Shown piece by piece: positions 1-8,328 of a stretch of DNA of 64,000 bases (positions are counted from its first letter, which is position 1; each line of letters starts with the position of its first letter). This DNA comes from Clostridiaceae bacterium. GTDB taxonomy: Bacteria; Bacillota; Clostridia; Lachnospirales; Lachnospiraceae. The position numbers and the translations under genes were made by a program. The notes under the pieces were generated by a model. The model was not told the DNA's origin. It saw only the letters and a program-made list of their open reading frames with translations, and did not search any database. The stretch spans positions 59,411-123,410 of the forward strand of contig CAJSZV010000014.1 in the NCBI GenBank assembly GCA_910574345.1, written 5' to 3'.

Positions 1-621
1 CTCGTCATTGAGAAGAACCCCGTTGGTAGTCAGAGTAAAGCGAAAATGTTTATGGCGGGTCTCCTCCTGGGAGCGGCCGTATTCCACCAGCCGCTTTACC
101 ACTTCCCAATTCATGAGAGGCTCTCCCCCAAAGAAATCCACTTCCAGATTCCTTCTGTTTCCCGAATTGGCAATAAGAAAGTCCAGGGCCTTCTTACCCA
201 CTTCAAAGCTCATGAGGGCCCGGCGTCCATGATACTCTCCTTCTTCCGCAAAACAGTACCGGCAAGCCAGATTGCAGTCATGGGCAATGTGGAGACACAG
301 GGCTTTCACTACGGTTTTCCGCTTTTTAAAGTCCACCACATAATCTTCATACACATCCTTGGCAAACAACTCTTCTCTGTCAATCAGCTCCTGAATGTCA
401 GACAGAGCATCTTCCACATCCTGGGAAGGATAGATTGAGGAGAGCCGGACTCTGACCTCTTCCTTCAATTCTTCCGGAATCAGCTCTGGCTTCTCCATAT
501 CCGGCAGTTTTCCCGCCAGATATTCGATGGCGTCATACACCACGGGCTCCGTCACATGGACCGCGCCGCTGCTGACATCCATAACAATATCATACCCATT
601 ATTTCTATACTGATGAATCAC
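1..621 (-). CDS. scfB: Radical SAM SCIFF peptide maturase, 3' end cut by window
   Basis: N-terminal 207 residues of the maturase that forms thioether crosslinks from cysteines in the SCIFF ranthipeptide precursor. The reading starts VIHQYRNNGYDIVMD, has a peptide-binding-type N-terminal region, then a radical SAM cluster motif CNLACRYCFA (CxxxCxxC, for the 4Fe-4S cluster that cleaves S-adenosylmethionine) and the following FFGGEPLMNW typical of these enzymes. The start is a GTG preceded by AAAGGAG with 8 nt spacing; no ATG fits. The C-terminal half with the auxiliary-cluster (SPASM) region lies outside the window. Its partner precursor scfA lies directly upstream on the same strand. Assignment rests on the motif together with the unmistakable precursor next door. 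Confidence 0.92.
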   Translation of the reverse strand, partial: MIHQYRNNGYDIVMDVSSGAVHVTEPVVYDAIEYLAGKLPDMEKPELIPEELKEEVRVRLSSIYPSQDVEDALSDIQELIDREELFAKDVYEDYVVDFKKRKTVVKALCLHIAHDCNLACRYCFAEEGEYHGRRALMSFEVGKKALDFLIANSGNRRNLEVDFFGGEPLMNWEVVKRLVEYGRSQEETRHKHFRFTLTTNGVLLNDE

Positions 622-673
622 TTATGTTCTCCTTTATCTGCAGTTTTTTTACACCGAATACTCCGTAACACAA

Positions 674-708
674 GATACCCCTACAATCCTTCGGACCGTA
701 GGGGTATC
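674..708 (-). terminator. Strong hairpin between scfA and scfB (attenuator or processing site)
   Basis: An 11-bp perfect stem, GATACCCCTAC paired with GTAGGGGTATC, encloses a 13-nt loop that itself can pair TCC with GGA. It lies between the stop of scfA and the GTG of scfB. There is no long U-tract on the minus strand, so it may be a partial terminator or an mRNA-stabilising element giving more precursor than enzyme. Confidence 0.55.
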
Positions 709-746
709 CTCAAAACTGCCTTCCTTCCGAAATCCATCTCTCCCGA

Positions 747-893
747 CTAACGGCTGCTGTTCTCACAGCTCTGGTTTCCCACGGTGCAGGAAGTCTTGCA
801 TGCGGACTGACAAGAGGTCTGGCACTCTCCGCAGCCGCCCTTTTTCATGGTGTTCTTTAAGGTGCTATTGCTTAATGTCTTAACTTTCTTCAT
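747..893 (-). CDS. scfA: SCIFF ranthipeptide precursor (six cysteines in forty-five)
   Basis: A 48-residue precursor of the SCIFF family, a ribosomal peptide conserved across Clostridia. The six cysteines are at residues 21, 24, 28, 32, 36 and 43, in the family core KGGCGECQTSCQSACKTSC followed by TVGNQSCEN. The leader (MKKVKTLSNSTLKNTMKK) precedes the Gly-Gly. I chose the ATG at 893 because GGAGG stands 8-12 nt upstream; the reading frame extends further but lacks a ribosome site there. The radical SAM maturase follows downstream, and an extended -10 promoter lies upstream. The biological role of SCIFF is still unsettled; a quorum-like function has been proposed for related ranthipeptides. 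Confidence 0.97.
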   Translation of the reverse strand: MKKVKTLSNSTLKNTMKKGGCGECQTSCQSACKTSCTVGNQSCENSSR

Positions 894-941
894 GGTTTGC
901 TTTCCTCCATTCTCTGTAAGTGTGCTGCTACACTTCTTCTT

Positions 942-970
942 ACTATAACACAACTCCCGGTTTCGTGCAA
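942..970 (-). promoter_or_regulatory. Predicted sigma-A promoter of scfA-scfB
   Basis: Reading the minus strand, TTGCAC (-35) is followed after exactly 17 nt by TATAGT (-10), with TG one base before the -10 (extended -10). The leader to the scfA start is about 45 nt and holds a short hairpin (AAGTGT/ACACTT). Confidence 0.6.
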
Positions 971-1052
971 GCTCGTAATTCTTTGGGAATCTTGTACATA
1001 TCCCTGTGTGTGGCTGAATATATTGAAATTAAGAAAAAAACAAGGAGTTTCT

Positions 1053-1412
1053 ATGGAACCATCCGCTCCAAGAGTACTGCTGCGCTCGCTGCTCTTTTCC
1101 TATGTATTGTCCGGCCTTCTGCTGGCTGCCACTTCCTTTGCTCTTTATAAGTTCCATCTAAAAGAAAGCCAGGTAACTATGGCAGTGAATCTAGTATACC
1201 TGCTGTCCTGCGCTCTGGCCGGCTTCCTTATGGGAAAAGGAATGGGACGACGGCGCTTCTTCTGCGGTCTGTCAGCAGGACTTTCCTACTTTCTCATTCT
1301 GCTTGCAGTATCCTTTATTCTAAATAAAGGAATCGTCTCGGATACTGCCCGTCTTCTTACCTCTCTGGCATTCTGCACTGGCAGCGGCATCATCGGGGGA
1401 GTCTCAAGCTGA
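1053..1412 (+). CDS. Small four-helix membrane protein, TIGR04086-like
   Basis: A 119-residue integral membrane protein with about four hydrophobic segments (roughly residues 10-30, 40-62, 68-88, 95-117). Glycine-rich helices (CALAGFLMGKGMGRRR, TGSGIIGG) match the TIGR04086 family of clostridial membrane proteins, whose function is unknown and which is often found near SCIFF genes. The start is the ATG 6 nt after AAGGAG; longer versions of the frame lack a ribosome site. Its end overlaps the convergent CBS-domain gene by 9 nt. Confidence 0.7.
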   Translation: MEPSAPRVLLRSLLFSYVLSGLLLAATSFALYKFHLKESQVTMAVNLVYLLSCALAGFLMGKGMGRRRFFCGLSAGLSYFLILLAVSFILNKGIVSDTARLLTSLAFCTGSGIIGGVSS

Positions 1413-2684
1413 CTCCCCTGTGTCAGCTTCTTCCTTCACCGGCAGGATCATCCTGATGCGGTCAATTCTGTTTTTGTCCACGCTTTCTACAATAAACCGG
1501 ATTCCCTCGTCACAGACCTCCTCCCCCTCATCGGGAAGATGGTCCAAAAGGCCGATCACCAGACCCCCCACAGAATCATAGTCCTTGGATTCCAATTCCA
1601 GGCCCAGGCGGTCGTTGATGTCATTGATCTTCATAGCGGCTGCCACTGAATACTCTCCGGGAGCTGATTCGATCAGGCTCTTTTCTTCATCCTGGTCGTA
1701 CTCGTCACGAATCTCACCTACAATCTCCTCCAGCATATCCTCCAGCGTAATAAGTCCTGCCGTAGCCCCATATTCATCCAGCACAATCACAATATTATTA
1801 AAGGTCTTCTGCATCTCTACCATAAGCTCCGCTGTCTTTTTATACTCATAAGTATACATAGGCACACGCATATAATCCCGAATGCAGAATTCCTTGTCAT
1901 TGTCTATCAAAAGCAGATCCTTTATATTCATGACCCCGATTACATTGTCTGTGGTTTCCTCATAGACAGGAATGCGGGTGTATTTTTCCCGGCGGAAAAT
2001 ATCAATCAGTTCGTCATACGTAGCCTTCACATCCACAAATGTCATGTCGATCCGCGGAACCATAATGTCCTTTGCAAGAGAATCCCCGAAGTCAAACACA
2101 TTGTTTATCATCTTTTTCTCTTCAGTCTCAATGACCCCTTCCTCATGGCTTACTTCCACAATGGTACGGAGTTCGTCCTCTGTAATCATCTCCTGCTTCT
2201 TGTTGGGATCTACCTTCATAAGCATAAGCACTCCCAGAGAAAGTCTGTTTACAATCCCTATAACCGGAGTCAGGGCGTACATCAGAGTATAGATCGGCTT
2301 TGCGCTTCGCAAAGCTATGGTCTCGGCGGATATGGTGGACAAAGTCTTAGGCGTAATCTCTCCAAATACCAGGATGAGCAAAGTCAGCACACCTGTGGCC
2401 ACGCCTACGGCCTTATTGCCAAAGAGATTTATGGTAAACGTCGTCAAAAGGGAGGAGGCCGACAAATTGACAAGATTATTGCCGATGAGAATTGCGCTCA
2501 GCATCTTACCCTGCTGTTCTAAAATCTTTGACAAAATAACAGCTCTCTCCTCGCCATTCTCCGCCAGGGTTCTGATCCGTATTTTGTTCACAGTGGTAAG
2601 GGCTGTCTCAGATGATGAGAAAAATGCGGATAATGCCAGTAAAACACCTAAAATAAGCAACTGTATGACGTCACTCGAATCCAA
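1404..2684 (-). CDS. CNNM/HlyC-CorC family membrane protein with CBS pair
   Basis: A 426-residue protein of the hemolysin C / CorC / CNNM family, usually linked to divalent-cation (magnesium) efflux or homeostasis. The N-terminal half has the DUF21 transmembrane domain (helices near residues 5-27, 60-80, 90-110, 130-150) with the FFSSSETALTTVNKIR signature. Two CBS domains follow (about 200-330: DIMVPRIDM, FNNIVIVLDEYGATAGLIT) and then a CorC_HlyC C-terminal domain (about 345-415: GEYSVAAAMKINDIND, YDSVGGLVIGLL). Translation starts at a TTG with AAGGAG about 11 nt upstream. Full length for the family. Confidence 0.93.
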   Translation of the reverse strand: MDSSDVIQLLILGVLLALSAFFSSSETALTTVNKIRIRTLAENGEERAVILSKILEQQGKMLSAILIGNNLVNLSASSLLTTFTINLFGNKAVGVATGVLTLLILVFGEITPKTLSTISAETIALRSAKPIYTLMYALTPVIGIVNRLSLGVLMLMKVDPNKKQEMITEDELRTIVEVSHEEGVIETEEKKMINNVFDFGDSLAKDIMVPRIDMTFVDVKATYDELIDIFRREKYTRIPVYEETTDNVIGVMNIKDLLLIDNDKEFCIRDYMRVPMYTYEYKKTAELMVEMQKTFNNIVIVLDEYGATAGLITLEDMLEEIVGEIRDEYDQDEEKSLIESAPGEYSVAAAMKINDINDRLGLELESKDYDSVGGLVIGLLDHLPDEGEEVCDEGIRFIVESVDKNRIDRIRMILPVKEEADTGESA

Positions 2685-2744
2685 AAAAAATCACTCCTTG
2701 TAAACATATTTTAGGTGATATTGTACATGATATTCCCACGTTTG

Positions 2745-3212
2745 TCAATGTTCTCTCACCGATTCCACAATCTGCGCAGCTAACAGAATTCCCGCTCCCA
2801 AAAAGATACAGATATCTCCAAGATTAAACACAATCTTTTTAAGCTTTTTAAAGCGTATGCTGAAATAATCCACCACATACCCCCGCTTCAGCCGGTCATA
2901 AAGATTGCTTATTCCTCCTCCCAGCACCAGACAAGCGCCGATTTTCTCAGCCCAATATCCTTTCCTGGGATAAATCCAGAAAAAGATTCCCGCAACGGCG
3001 GATAACACTGCCAGGGGCACATTCTTCACCAGGTCCGGCCGGCTCTTTAAAATTCCCATGGGGAAACCGTCGTTGTGATTCCGGTAAAGCATGATAAACC
3101 CCTTGCTGCCCTCCAGTTCTTTCGGAAACTCTGACGGGTCTGCCTTCTCTATGACGGACTTGATACCCAGATCTGTCAGTACAATTGCCATAATCCCTAA
3201 TATCAGCAACAT
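2745..3212 (-). CDS. lspA: Lipoprotein signal peptidase (signal peptidase II)
   Basis: A 155-residue aspartic membrane protease that removes signal peptides from diacylglyceryl-modified prolipoproteins. It has about four transmembrane segments and the two conserved aspartate blocks of the A8 family: GGGISNLYDRLKRGYVVDY and FNLGDICIFLG. AGGAGG stands 7 nt before the ATG. Compared with typical LspA the N-terminal block (DQxxK) is altered to DLGIKSVIE, and the region after it (NDGFPMGIL) keeps the N-x-G-F pattern. Complete and likely active. Confidence 0.9.
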   Translation of the reverse strand: MLLILGIMAIVLTDLGIKSVIEKADPSEFPKELEGSKGFIMLYRNHNDGFPMGILKSRPDLVKNVPLAVLSAVAGIFFWIYPRKGYWAEKIGACLVLGGGISNLYDRLKRGYVVDYFSIRFKKLKKIVFNLGDICIFLGAGILLAAQIVESVREH

Positions 3213-3327
3213 GGTTCAACCTCCTAGATGTTTTTTTTATTTTACTATGATTATCTTCTTCCGTCCAGTAGGTTCCCATTCATTTTTTGCATATACTATT
3301 AACAAAATATTGTTCAGGAGCCTGTCT

Positions 3328-5076
3328 ATGAGCATCTGCACTGCCAATGTAGCCAGTCAGGATTACGCTGATTTTATCTACCGGCACAGCTCCGCCACTT
3401 TGGAAGAGCTGTCCCGCATCCTTAAAACCGATTGTATCAGCTATGTGAATGAGTCATATGTTGTGTACTATCTGCCTCTTGATGAGGCCCTTCCCTTAAG
3501 CATTCCCAACCACTCCTACGAATCCCTTCCCACTCTGTTCGGCCTTATGGATACCACCAGTATGGAGTCTTCGGGAATCCTGTCTACCTTCCGCCAGCCC
3601 TCTTTAGGGTCCAGCGGTGAGGGGGTGATTATGGGGCTGATTGATACCGGCATTGACTACCAAAACCCCCTGTTTCGCAAGGCCGACGGAACTACCCGCA
3701 TTCTTGGACTCTGGGATCAGACCGCGGAGGACGGCGGTTTTGAACTGACAGGCAACCGCCCCTTTTCCTTTCCCTTTTACTACGGAAAGGAATATACTTA
3801 CGAAGATATTAACAAGGCCCTGGCCCTTCCCGATCCTTTCACCTTGGTCCCCTCCTCCGATACCAACGGCCATGGAACCTTTCTGGCAGGGATTGCCGCC
3901 GGTGGCACCTCCATCTCCATTGATTTTACAGGAGCAGCACCGGAATGCAGTCTTGGAGTCGTAAAATTAAAGCCTGCCAAGCAGTATCTGAGAGATTATT
4001 ACATGATTCCCGAAGATGCCGATGCTTATCAGAGCAATGACATTATGCTGGCCATTACCTACCTTACCCTTTTGGCGCGCCGTCACAGAATGCCTCTTGT
4101 GATCTGCCTGGGTTTGGGGACCAACCAGGGCGGCCATAACGGTGCGTCTCCTGTCAGTGAAGTCTTAAACAGCCTGCGGTCTTATCAGGCAGTGGCCGCT
4201 GTCTGCGCCGCCGGCAATGAGGCGGGGCTGCGCCACCATTACCTGGGCAGAATCTCTAATCCTGCAGGCGGCTCCTCGGATTTTGATGAAATCGAGCTTC
4301 GGGTGGCGGATCAGGAAAAAGGCTTTGTCATCGAACTATGGGCCAATGCCCCTGAAATCTATACCGTAGGTTTCGTATCTCCCACAGGCGAGACCATTCA
4401 GCGCATTCCTCTGACCCTTAACAGCGAAATTACTGTCCGCTTTTCCATAGAACCTACCACTATTGCAGTGGCCTATGCCACCACTCTCGGCTCGCAGAGC
4501 AGCTATCTTGCCTCCCTGCGCTTTGTTAACCCGATTCCCGGAATCTGGCGGATCCGGGTCTATCCCACCATTATATTTTCCGGAATCTATCATATGTGGC
4601 TTCCTGTCTCCGGTTTTGTATCGCCTGATACTTATTTTCTCCAGTCCGACCCTTACACAACCATCGTAGCCCCCGGCAATACGGATTTCCCCATTACAGT
4701 CAGTACCTATAACCACCTGGACGGGAGTCTGTATATCCATTCCAGCCGGGGCTACACCAGAGACGGGCGGATCAAACCGGATCTGGCGGCCCCCGGTGTG
4801 GAAGTCTACGGACCCGGAATCTCTCCCATCCCCGGAGAATATCCCATGGTCCGCAAAACCGGCTCATCTGTGGCGGCAGCCCATGTAGCCGGCGCTGTAG
4901 CCAATATTTACTCAAAGCAGTTTCCTTCGGGAACTTACTTAAGCATCAGCAGTGACCTTGTAAAGGCCTCCCTTACCAGAGGAGCAGAAAGAAATCCAAA
5001 CTACACATATCCCAACCGCGAATGGGGATACGGCACTTTGGATCTCTATCATTCCTTTCTCTCTCTTCGTGATTAA
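3328..5076 (+). CDS. S8 subtilisin-like protease, Csp-like
   Basis: A 582-residue subtilase resembling the clostridial Csp germination proteases. The catalytic triad is complete: Asp106 in GLIDTGIDY, His182 in NGHGTFLAG, and Ser near residue 514 in KTGSSVAAAHVAGA. A large insertion (about 260-460) between His and Ser is predicted all-beta and matches the Csp 'jellyroll' architecture. No signal peptide or membrane helix is visible. I start at the ATG 7 nt after CAGGAG; upstream in-frame ATGs fall inside lspA on the other strand. In spore formers such proteins cleave pro-SleC, but many non-Csp paralogues exist, so the substrate is uncertain. Confidence 0.85.
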   Translation: MSICTANVASQDYADFIYRHSSATLEELSRILKTDCISYVNESYVVYYLPLDEALPLSIPNHSYESLPTLFGLMDTTSMESSGILSTFRQPSLGSSGEGVIMGLIDTGIDYQNPLFRKADGTTRILGLWDQTAEDGGFELTGNRPFSFPFYYGKEYTYEDINKALALPDPFTLVPSSDTNGHGTFLAGIAAGGTSISIDFTGAAPECSLGVVKLKPAKQYLRDYYMIPEDADAYQSNDIMLAITYLTLLARRHRMPLVICLGLGTNQGGHNGASPVSEVLNSLRSYQAVAAVCAAGNEAGLRHHYLGRISNPAGGSSDFDEIELRVADQEKGFVIELWANAPEIYTVGFVSPTGETIQRIPLTLNSEITVRFSIEPTTIAVAYATTLGSQSSYLASLRFVNPIPGIWRIRVYPTIIFSGIYHMWLPVSGFVSPDTYFLQSDPYTTIVAPGNTDFPITVSTYNHLDGSLYIHSSRGYTRDGRIKPDLAAPGVEVYGPGISPIPGEYPMVRKTGSSVAAAHVAGAVANIYSKQFPSGTYLSISSDLVKASLTRGAERNPNYTYPNREWGYGTLDLYHSFLSLRD

Positions 5077-5087
5077 GTTTCCCTCTT

Positions 5088-6479
5088 TCAGCCCCGCATC
5101 TCAATCCGTGGTCCTCCGCTCTTTTCCAGATATTCTCTGGTGATGACCACGGTTCCGATGCCTGAATCCTTCGGCACTTCATACATAATATCCAGCATGA
5201 ATTCTTCCATAATGGCTCTCAGGGCCCTAGCGCCTGTCTCCCTTTTCAGGGCTTCCTTAGCGATCCACCCCAGCGCCTCTTCCTCAAATATCAGCTTCAC
5301 TTCATCCATAGCCAGCAGTTTTATATACTGCTTCACAATGGCATTCTTCGGCTTTTTAAGGATCTCAACCATCATAGGCTCCGTCAGTTTTGTAAATGTA
5401 ACCATAACCGGAAGCCGTCCTAAAAACTCAGGAATCATGCCGAAGGTACGCAGATCTCTGCTGGTCACATAGCTTAAGATATCTGGATCCTCATCATAGC
5501 GGTCTTTTAATTCCGCCTTGAACCCTATGGATGAAGTTTTGTTAAGACGTTCCTTAATGATATCCTCCAAATCCGGGAAAGCCCCGCCGCAGATAAACAG
5601 GATATGATCCGTGTTGACCGTCGCCATAGGCGTCAGGGCATTCTTCTGGTTGGAACCTACAGGAACCTCCACAGTACTTCCCTCCAAAAGCTTTAGAAGC
5701 TCCTGCTGAACCGATTCTCCGCTGACATCCCGCGTGTTGGTGTTTTTCTTTTTGGCGATCTTGTCGATCTCATCTATGAAAATGATTCCTCTCTCTGCTT
5801 TTTCCACATCATTGCCTGCAGCTGCAAGAAGTTTGGAAACCACACTTTCAATATCGTCTCCGATATAGCCTGCTTCCGTCAGGGCCGTGGCATCTGCAAT
5901 GGCTAAGGGCACATCCAAAAGGCGGGCCAGAGTTTTTACCAGATAGGTCTTTCCGCTGCCCGTAGGCCCGATCATTAAGATGTTGGACTTTTCAATCCTT
6001 ACATCATCATCGTCAGGCTGTTGGTCTGATTTGTGAAGAACCCGCTTGTAATGATTATATACAGCCACAGAGATCACTTTTTTCGCTTTTTCCTGACCGA
6101 TAACATATTCATCCAGACTGGTTTTTATCTTGTGGGGGGCGGGAATATCTTTTATGCTAAATGACGGCTGGCCGGACTTTTCGGTCTTTTTCTTAATCTT
6201 CTTTTTTTGGGGGATCTCCGTGTCGGGAAGCTTTATGTTGTTAAAATCGTTTAAGTTCAGGTTCATGTAGGGCATATGCTGAAGCTGGGAGAAATCCATC
6301 CCTCCCTTGGTGACAGCGTCAAAAGCCTTCTGCATGCAGTCATGGCAAAGACACATGTTGCCCGGCATCTGAATCATGGAGCCGGCCTTACTTTCAGGGC
6401 GGCGGCAGATATAACAGATTTTCTCATATTCGTCTTCTTGGTTCTGGTTCTGATTCTGATTTGTATCTTTTTCTTCCAA
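5088..6479 (-). CDS. clpX: ClpX-type AAA+ unfoldase, divergent copy
   Basis: A 463-residue ClpX-type ATPase that unfolds substrates for the ClpP peptidase. Order of parts: an Asn-Gln repeat tail (residues 7-14), a four-cysteine zinc finger (C22, C25, C45, C48), an unusually long Lys-rich linker (about 60-115), Walker A GPTGSGKT (171-178), the pore-loop region AGYIGDDIE, Walker B IIFIDEIDK, the ClpP-docking tripeptide IGF in KTSSIGFKAEL, and sensor 2 GARALRAIMEEF. The start is TTG with AGGAG 9 nt upstream. It is longer than a standard ClpX and has no clpP or tig beside it, so it may be a second, specialised ClpX; a housekeeping copy would lie elsewhere. Confidence 0.88.
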   Translation of the reverse strand: MEEKDTNQNQNQNQEDEYEKICYICRRPESKAGSMIQMPGNMCLCHDCMQKAFDAVTKGGMDFSQLQHMPYMNLNLNDFNNIKLPDTEIPQKKKIKKKTEKSGQPSFSIKDIPAPHKIKTSLDEYVIGQEKAKKVISVAVYNHYKRVLHKSDQQPDDDDVRIEKSNILMIGPTGSGKTYLVKTLARLLDVPLAIADATALTEAGYIGDDIESVVSKLLAAAGNDVEKAERGIIFIDEIDKIAKKKNTNTRDVSGESVQQELLKLLEGSTVEVPVGSNQKNALTPMATVNTDHILFICGGAFPDLEDIIKERLNKTSSIGFKAELKDRYDEDPDILSYVTSRDLRTFGMIPEFLGRLPVMVTFTKLTEPMMVEILKKPKNAIVKQYIKLLAMDEVKLIFEEEALGWIAKEALKRETGARALRAIMEEFMLDIMYEVPKDSGIGTVVITREYLEKSGGPRIEMRG

Positions 6480-6531
6480 AATCGGGTCTCCTGTTCTTTT
6501 CGTAATAATATCGCCTATCTGAACAGTATAA

Positions 6532-6565
6532 TAAAAAACAGGCCCCGGTACAAGTCCGAAGCCCG
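6532..6565 (-). terminator. Rho-independent terminator after the htrA-like gene
   Basis: On the minus strand a 10-bp stem, CGGGCTTCGG with CCGGGGCCTG (three G-U pairs) and a 7-nt loop, is followed directly by six U residues. It lies between the HtrA-type gene and the clpX-type gene. Confidence 0.75.
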
Positions 6566-6586
6566 ATTTTATAAACTTTTTATCCT

Positions 6587-8164
6587 TTACCGGGGTGTCC
6601 CGCTCTCCCCAAGAGTCGCCTTGCCTCCCAGTGTAATCTCGATGGTGCGCTCCTCATACGCCCCGTCCTTCAAGGTCTGTACGGTTATATTAACGGTCTC
6701 GCCCTCCTTATAATATCTCAAAAGCTCCTGAAGAATCGCCATGGACCGTACGGTCTGATCATCAAATTTGGTGATAATGTCTTTCTCCCGCAGTTCTGTC
6801 TTCGATGCCGCCCCGCCTTCAATAATACCGGACACAAAAACTCCGGCAGGCATTCCAAGCTGTTTTGCCATACTGTCATCTACGGTAAGACCCTGAATTC
6901 CAAGGTATCCTTCCTTTCCTTCCTCAACCATGCTGCTTCTCGTTCTCTTGGTCATCAGGGAACTGATAATATCCTGAGCCTCAGAGATGGGGATCGCATA
7001 GCCGACTCCTTCTACATCTGTGGAAGAATACTTGGCAGCATTGATGCCGATTACCTCTCCCTTCATATTTAAAAGAGCGCCTCCGCTGTTGCCTGGATTA
7101 ATGGCGGCATCGGTCTGCAGAAGATTCCTGGTCGTAGTGCCGTCTGTTGTCACCTCCCGGTCAAGGGCACTGATCCATCCTACGGTTACGGACTGGCCAT
7201 GGCCCAGGGCGTTGCCGATGGCGATGACACCCTCTCCCATCTTCAGAGCATCGGAATCTCCCATTGTGGCCACACTGATCTGGCTCAACGTCTCCGCCGG
7301 AATATCTGTCAGGGGTACTGCAATAACAGCCAGATCAAAATCCGCATCCGTTCCCTTAATGGACGCATTCACTGATGTAGAATCAATAAATACCACCGAC
7401 AAATTATTGGAATCTTCCACCACATGATTGTTGGTCACAATCAAAAGTTCCTCGTCATTCTGTCCTACAATAATACCGGAACCGCTGCTTGGCACCTCAT
7501 AAGTCTGCCGTCCTCCAAACCAGGAATTGCTCTGGTAAAGCATAAGGTTGTTGATAGCCACAATAGACGGCATGGCATTCTCCACAATGGCGGACACATC
7601 TAGAGCCACGGCACTGGACGCCCCGTTCAAAGAACTGCTTGGAGGCAGAACAGCCTGGGTTTGAGGTGTGGTCTCCAATGTTTCTGACTGGCTTACCTGA
7701 GGATAAGTCTCCTGCTTCATGGAGTCCGCCAGCATATTAACCCCAACCATGGTTCCGCCGGAAACCGTGCCGAACAACAAGGCCGCTGCCGTGATCCCTG
7801 CCACTCTTCTGGCCATACCACTGCGCCTTTTTGCTTTCTTCCGTTCCCCAGGCCCCTGTTGAAAGGGCTGATCGTTCCTGTAAGAATCGGCTGACTGATA
7901 GGGCGAAGGTCCATAATGCATGGCCTGCTGATTATGATATGTGCCTCCCTGGGGCTGCCCCTGAGGCTGTCCGCCGTACATATTGTTTTGGAACTGGCTC
8001 TGAGGCCGGGAGGTTCCAGCCACCTGATCCTGGTTTTGGCTCTGCTCTCTGGTTTCCTCATGTTTTGGTTCTGTCATAATAAAATTCGGGGCTGTTTCAT
8101 CTGGTCTATGGTTATCAGGATTCCCATTGCCGTCAAACCCTTGATTTCTGTTCTCTTCGTACAT
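6587..8164 (-). CDS. HtrA/DegP-like membrane-anchored serine protease with PDZ domain
   Basis: A 525-residue S1C quality-control protease. A long polar, Gln/Asn/Pro-rich cytoplasmic region (1-110) precedes one transmembrane segment (about 120-142, RVAGITAAALLFGTVSGGT). The extracellular trypsin-like domain carries the triad His in VTNNHVVED, Asp in DADFDLAVIAV and Ser in NPGNSGGALLN. A C-terminal PDZ domain (about 425-505) includes GYLGIQG and AASKTELREKDIITKFDD. GGAGG lies 8 nt before the ATG. Upstream, an inverted repeat TGGT-TTGTG-ACCA (about 8225-8237) could be a regulator site. It probably degrades misfolded exported proteins. Confidence 0.93.
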   Translation of the reverse strand: MYEENRNQGFDGNGNPDNHRPDETAPNFIMTEPKHEETREQSQNQDQVAGTSRPQSQFQNNMYGGQPQGQPQGGTYHNQQAMHYGPSPYQSADSYRNDQPFQQGPGERKKAKRRSGMARRVAGITAAALLFGTVSGGTMVGVNMLADSMKQETYPQVSQSETLETTPQTQAVLPPSSSLNGASSAVALDVSAIVENAMPSIVAINNLMLYQSNSWFGGRQTYEVPSSGSGIIVGQNDEELLIVTNNHVVEDSNNLSVVFIDSTSVNASIKGTDADFDLAVIAVPLTDIPAETLSQISVATMGDSDALKMGEGVIAIGNALGHGQSVTVGWISALDREVTTDGTTTRNLLQTDAAINPGNSGGALLNMKGEVIGINAAKYSSTDVEGVGYAIPISEAQDIISSLMTKRTRSSMVEEGKEGYLGIQGLTVDDSMAKQLGMPAGVFVSGIIEGGAASKTELREKDIITKFDDQTVRSMAILQELLRYYKEGETVNITVQTLKDGAYEERTIEITLGGKATLGESGTPR

Positions 8165-8271
8165 ATGATTATCCTCCTTTTCGATTTATCATGTTCCTTT
8201 TTGTTTATAGCCATACTATAACAATGGTTTGTGACCAAAATGTGACGGAATTATAATAAATATGTGAAACG

Positions 8272-8312
8272 AAAAAAGAATGGAGCTTTACACATCCTGC
8301 AAAGCCCCATTC
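8272..8312 (-). terminator. Rho-independent terminator after the LCP gene
   Basis: A 14-bp stem (GAATGGGGCTTTGC with GTAAAGCTCCATTC, two G-U pairs) and a 7-nt loop is followed on the minus strand by six U residues. Confidence 0.85.
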
Positions 8313-8328
8313 TCCTTTCTCATATCTG

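Noticed and set aside
8..438. Plus-strand open frames at the left edge
   Set aside because: They are antisense to the radical SAM maturase, whose motifs are clear on the minus strand.
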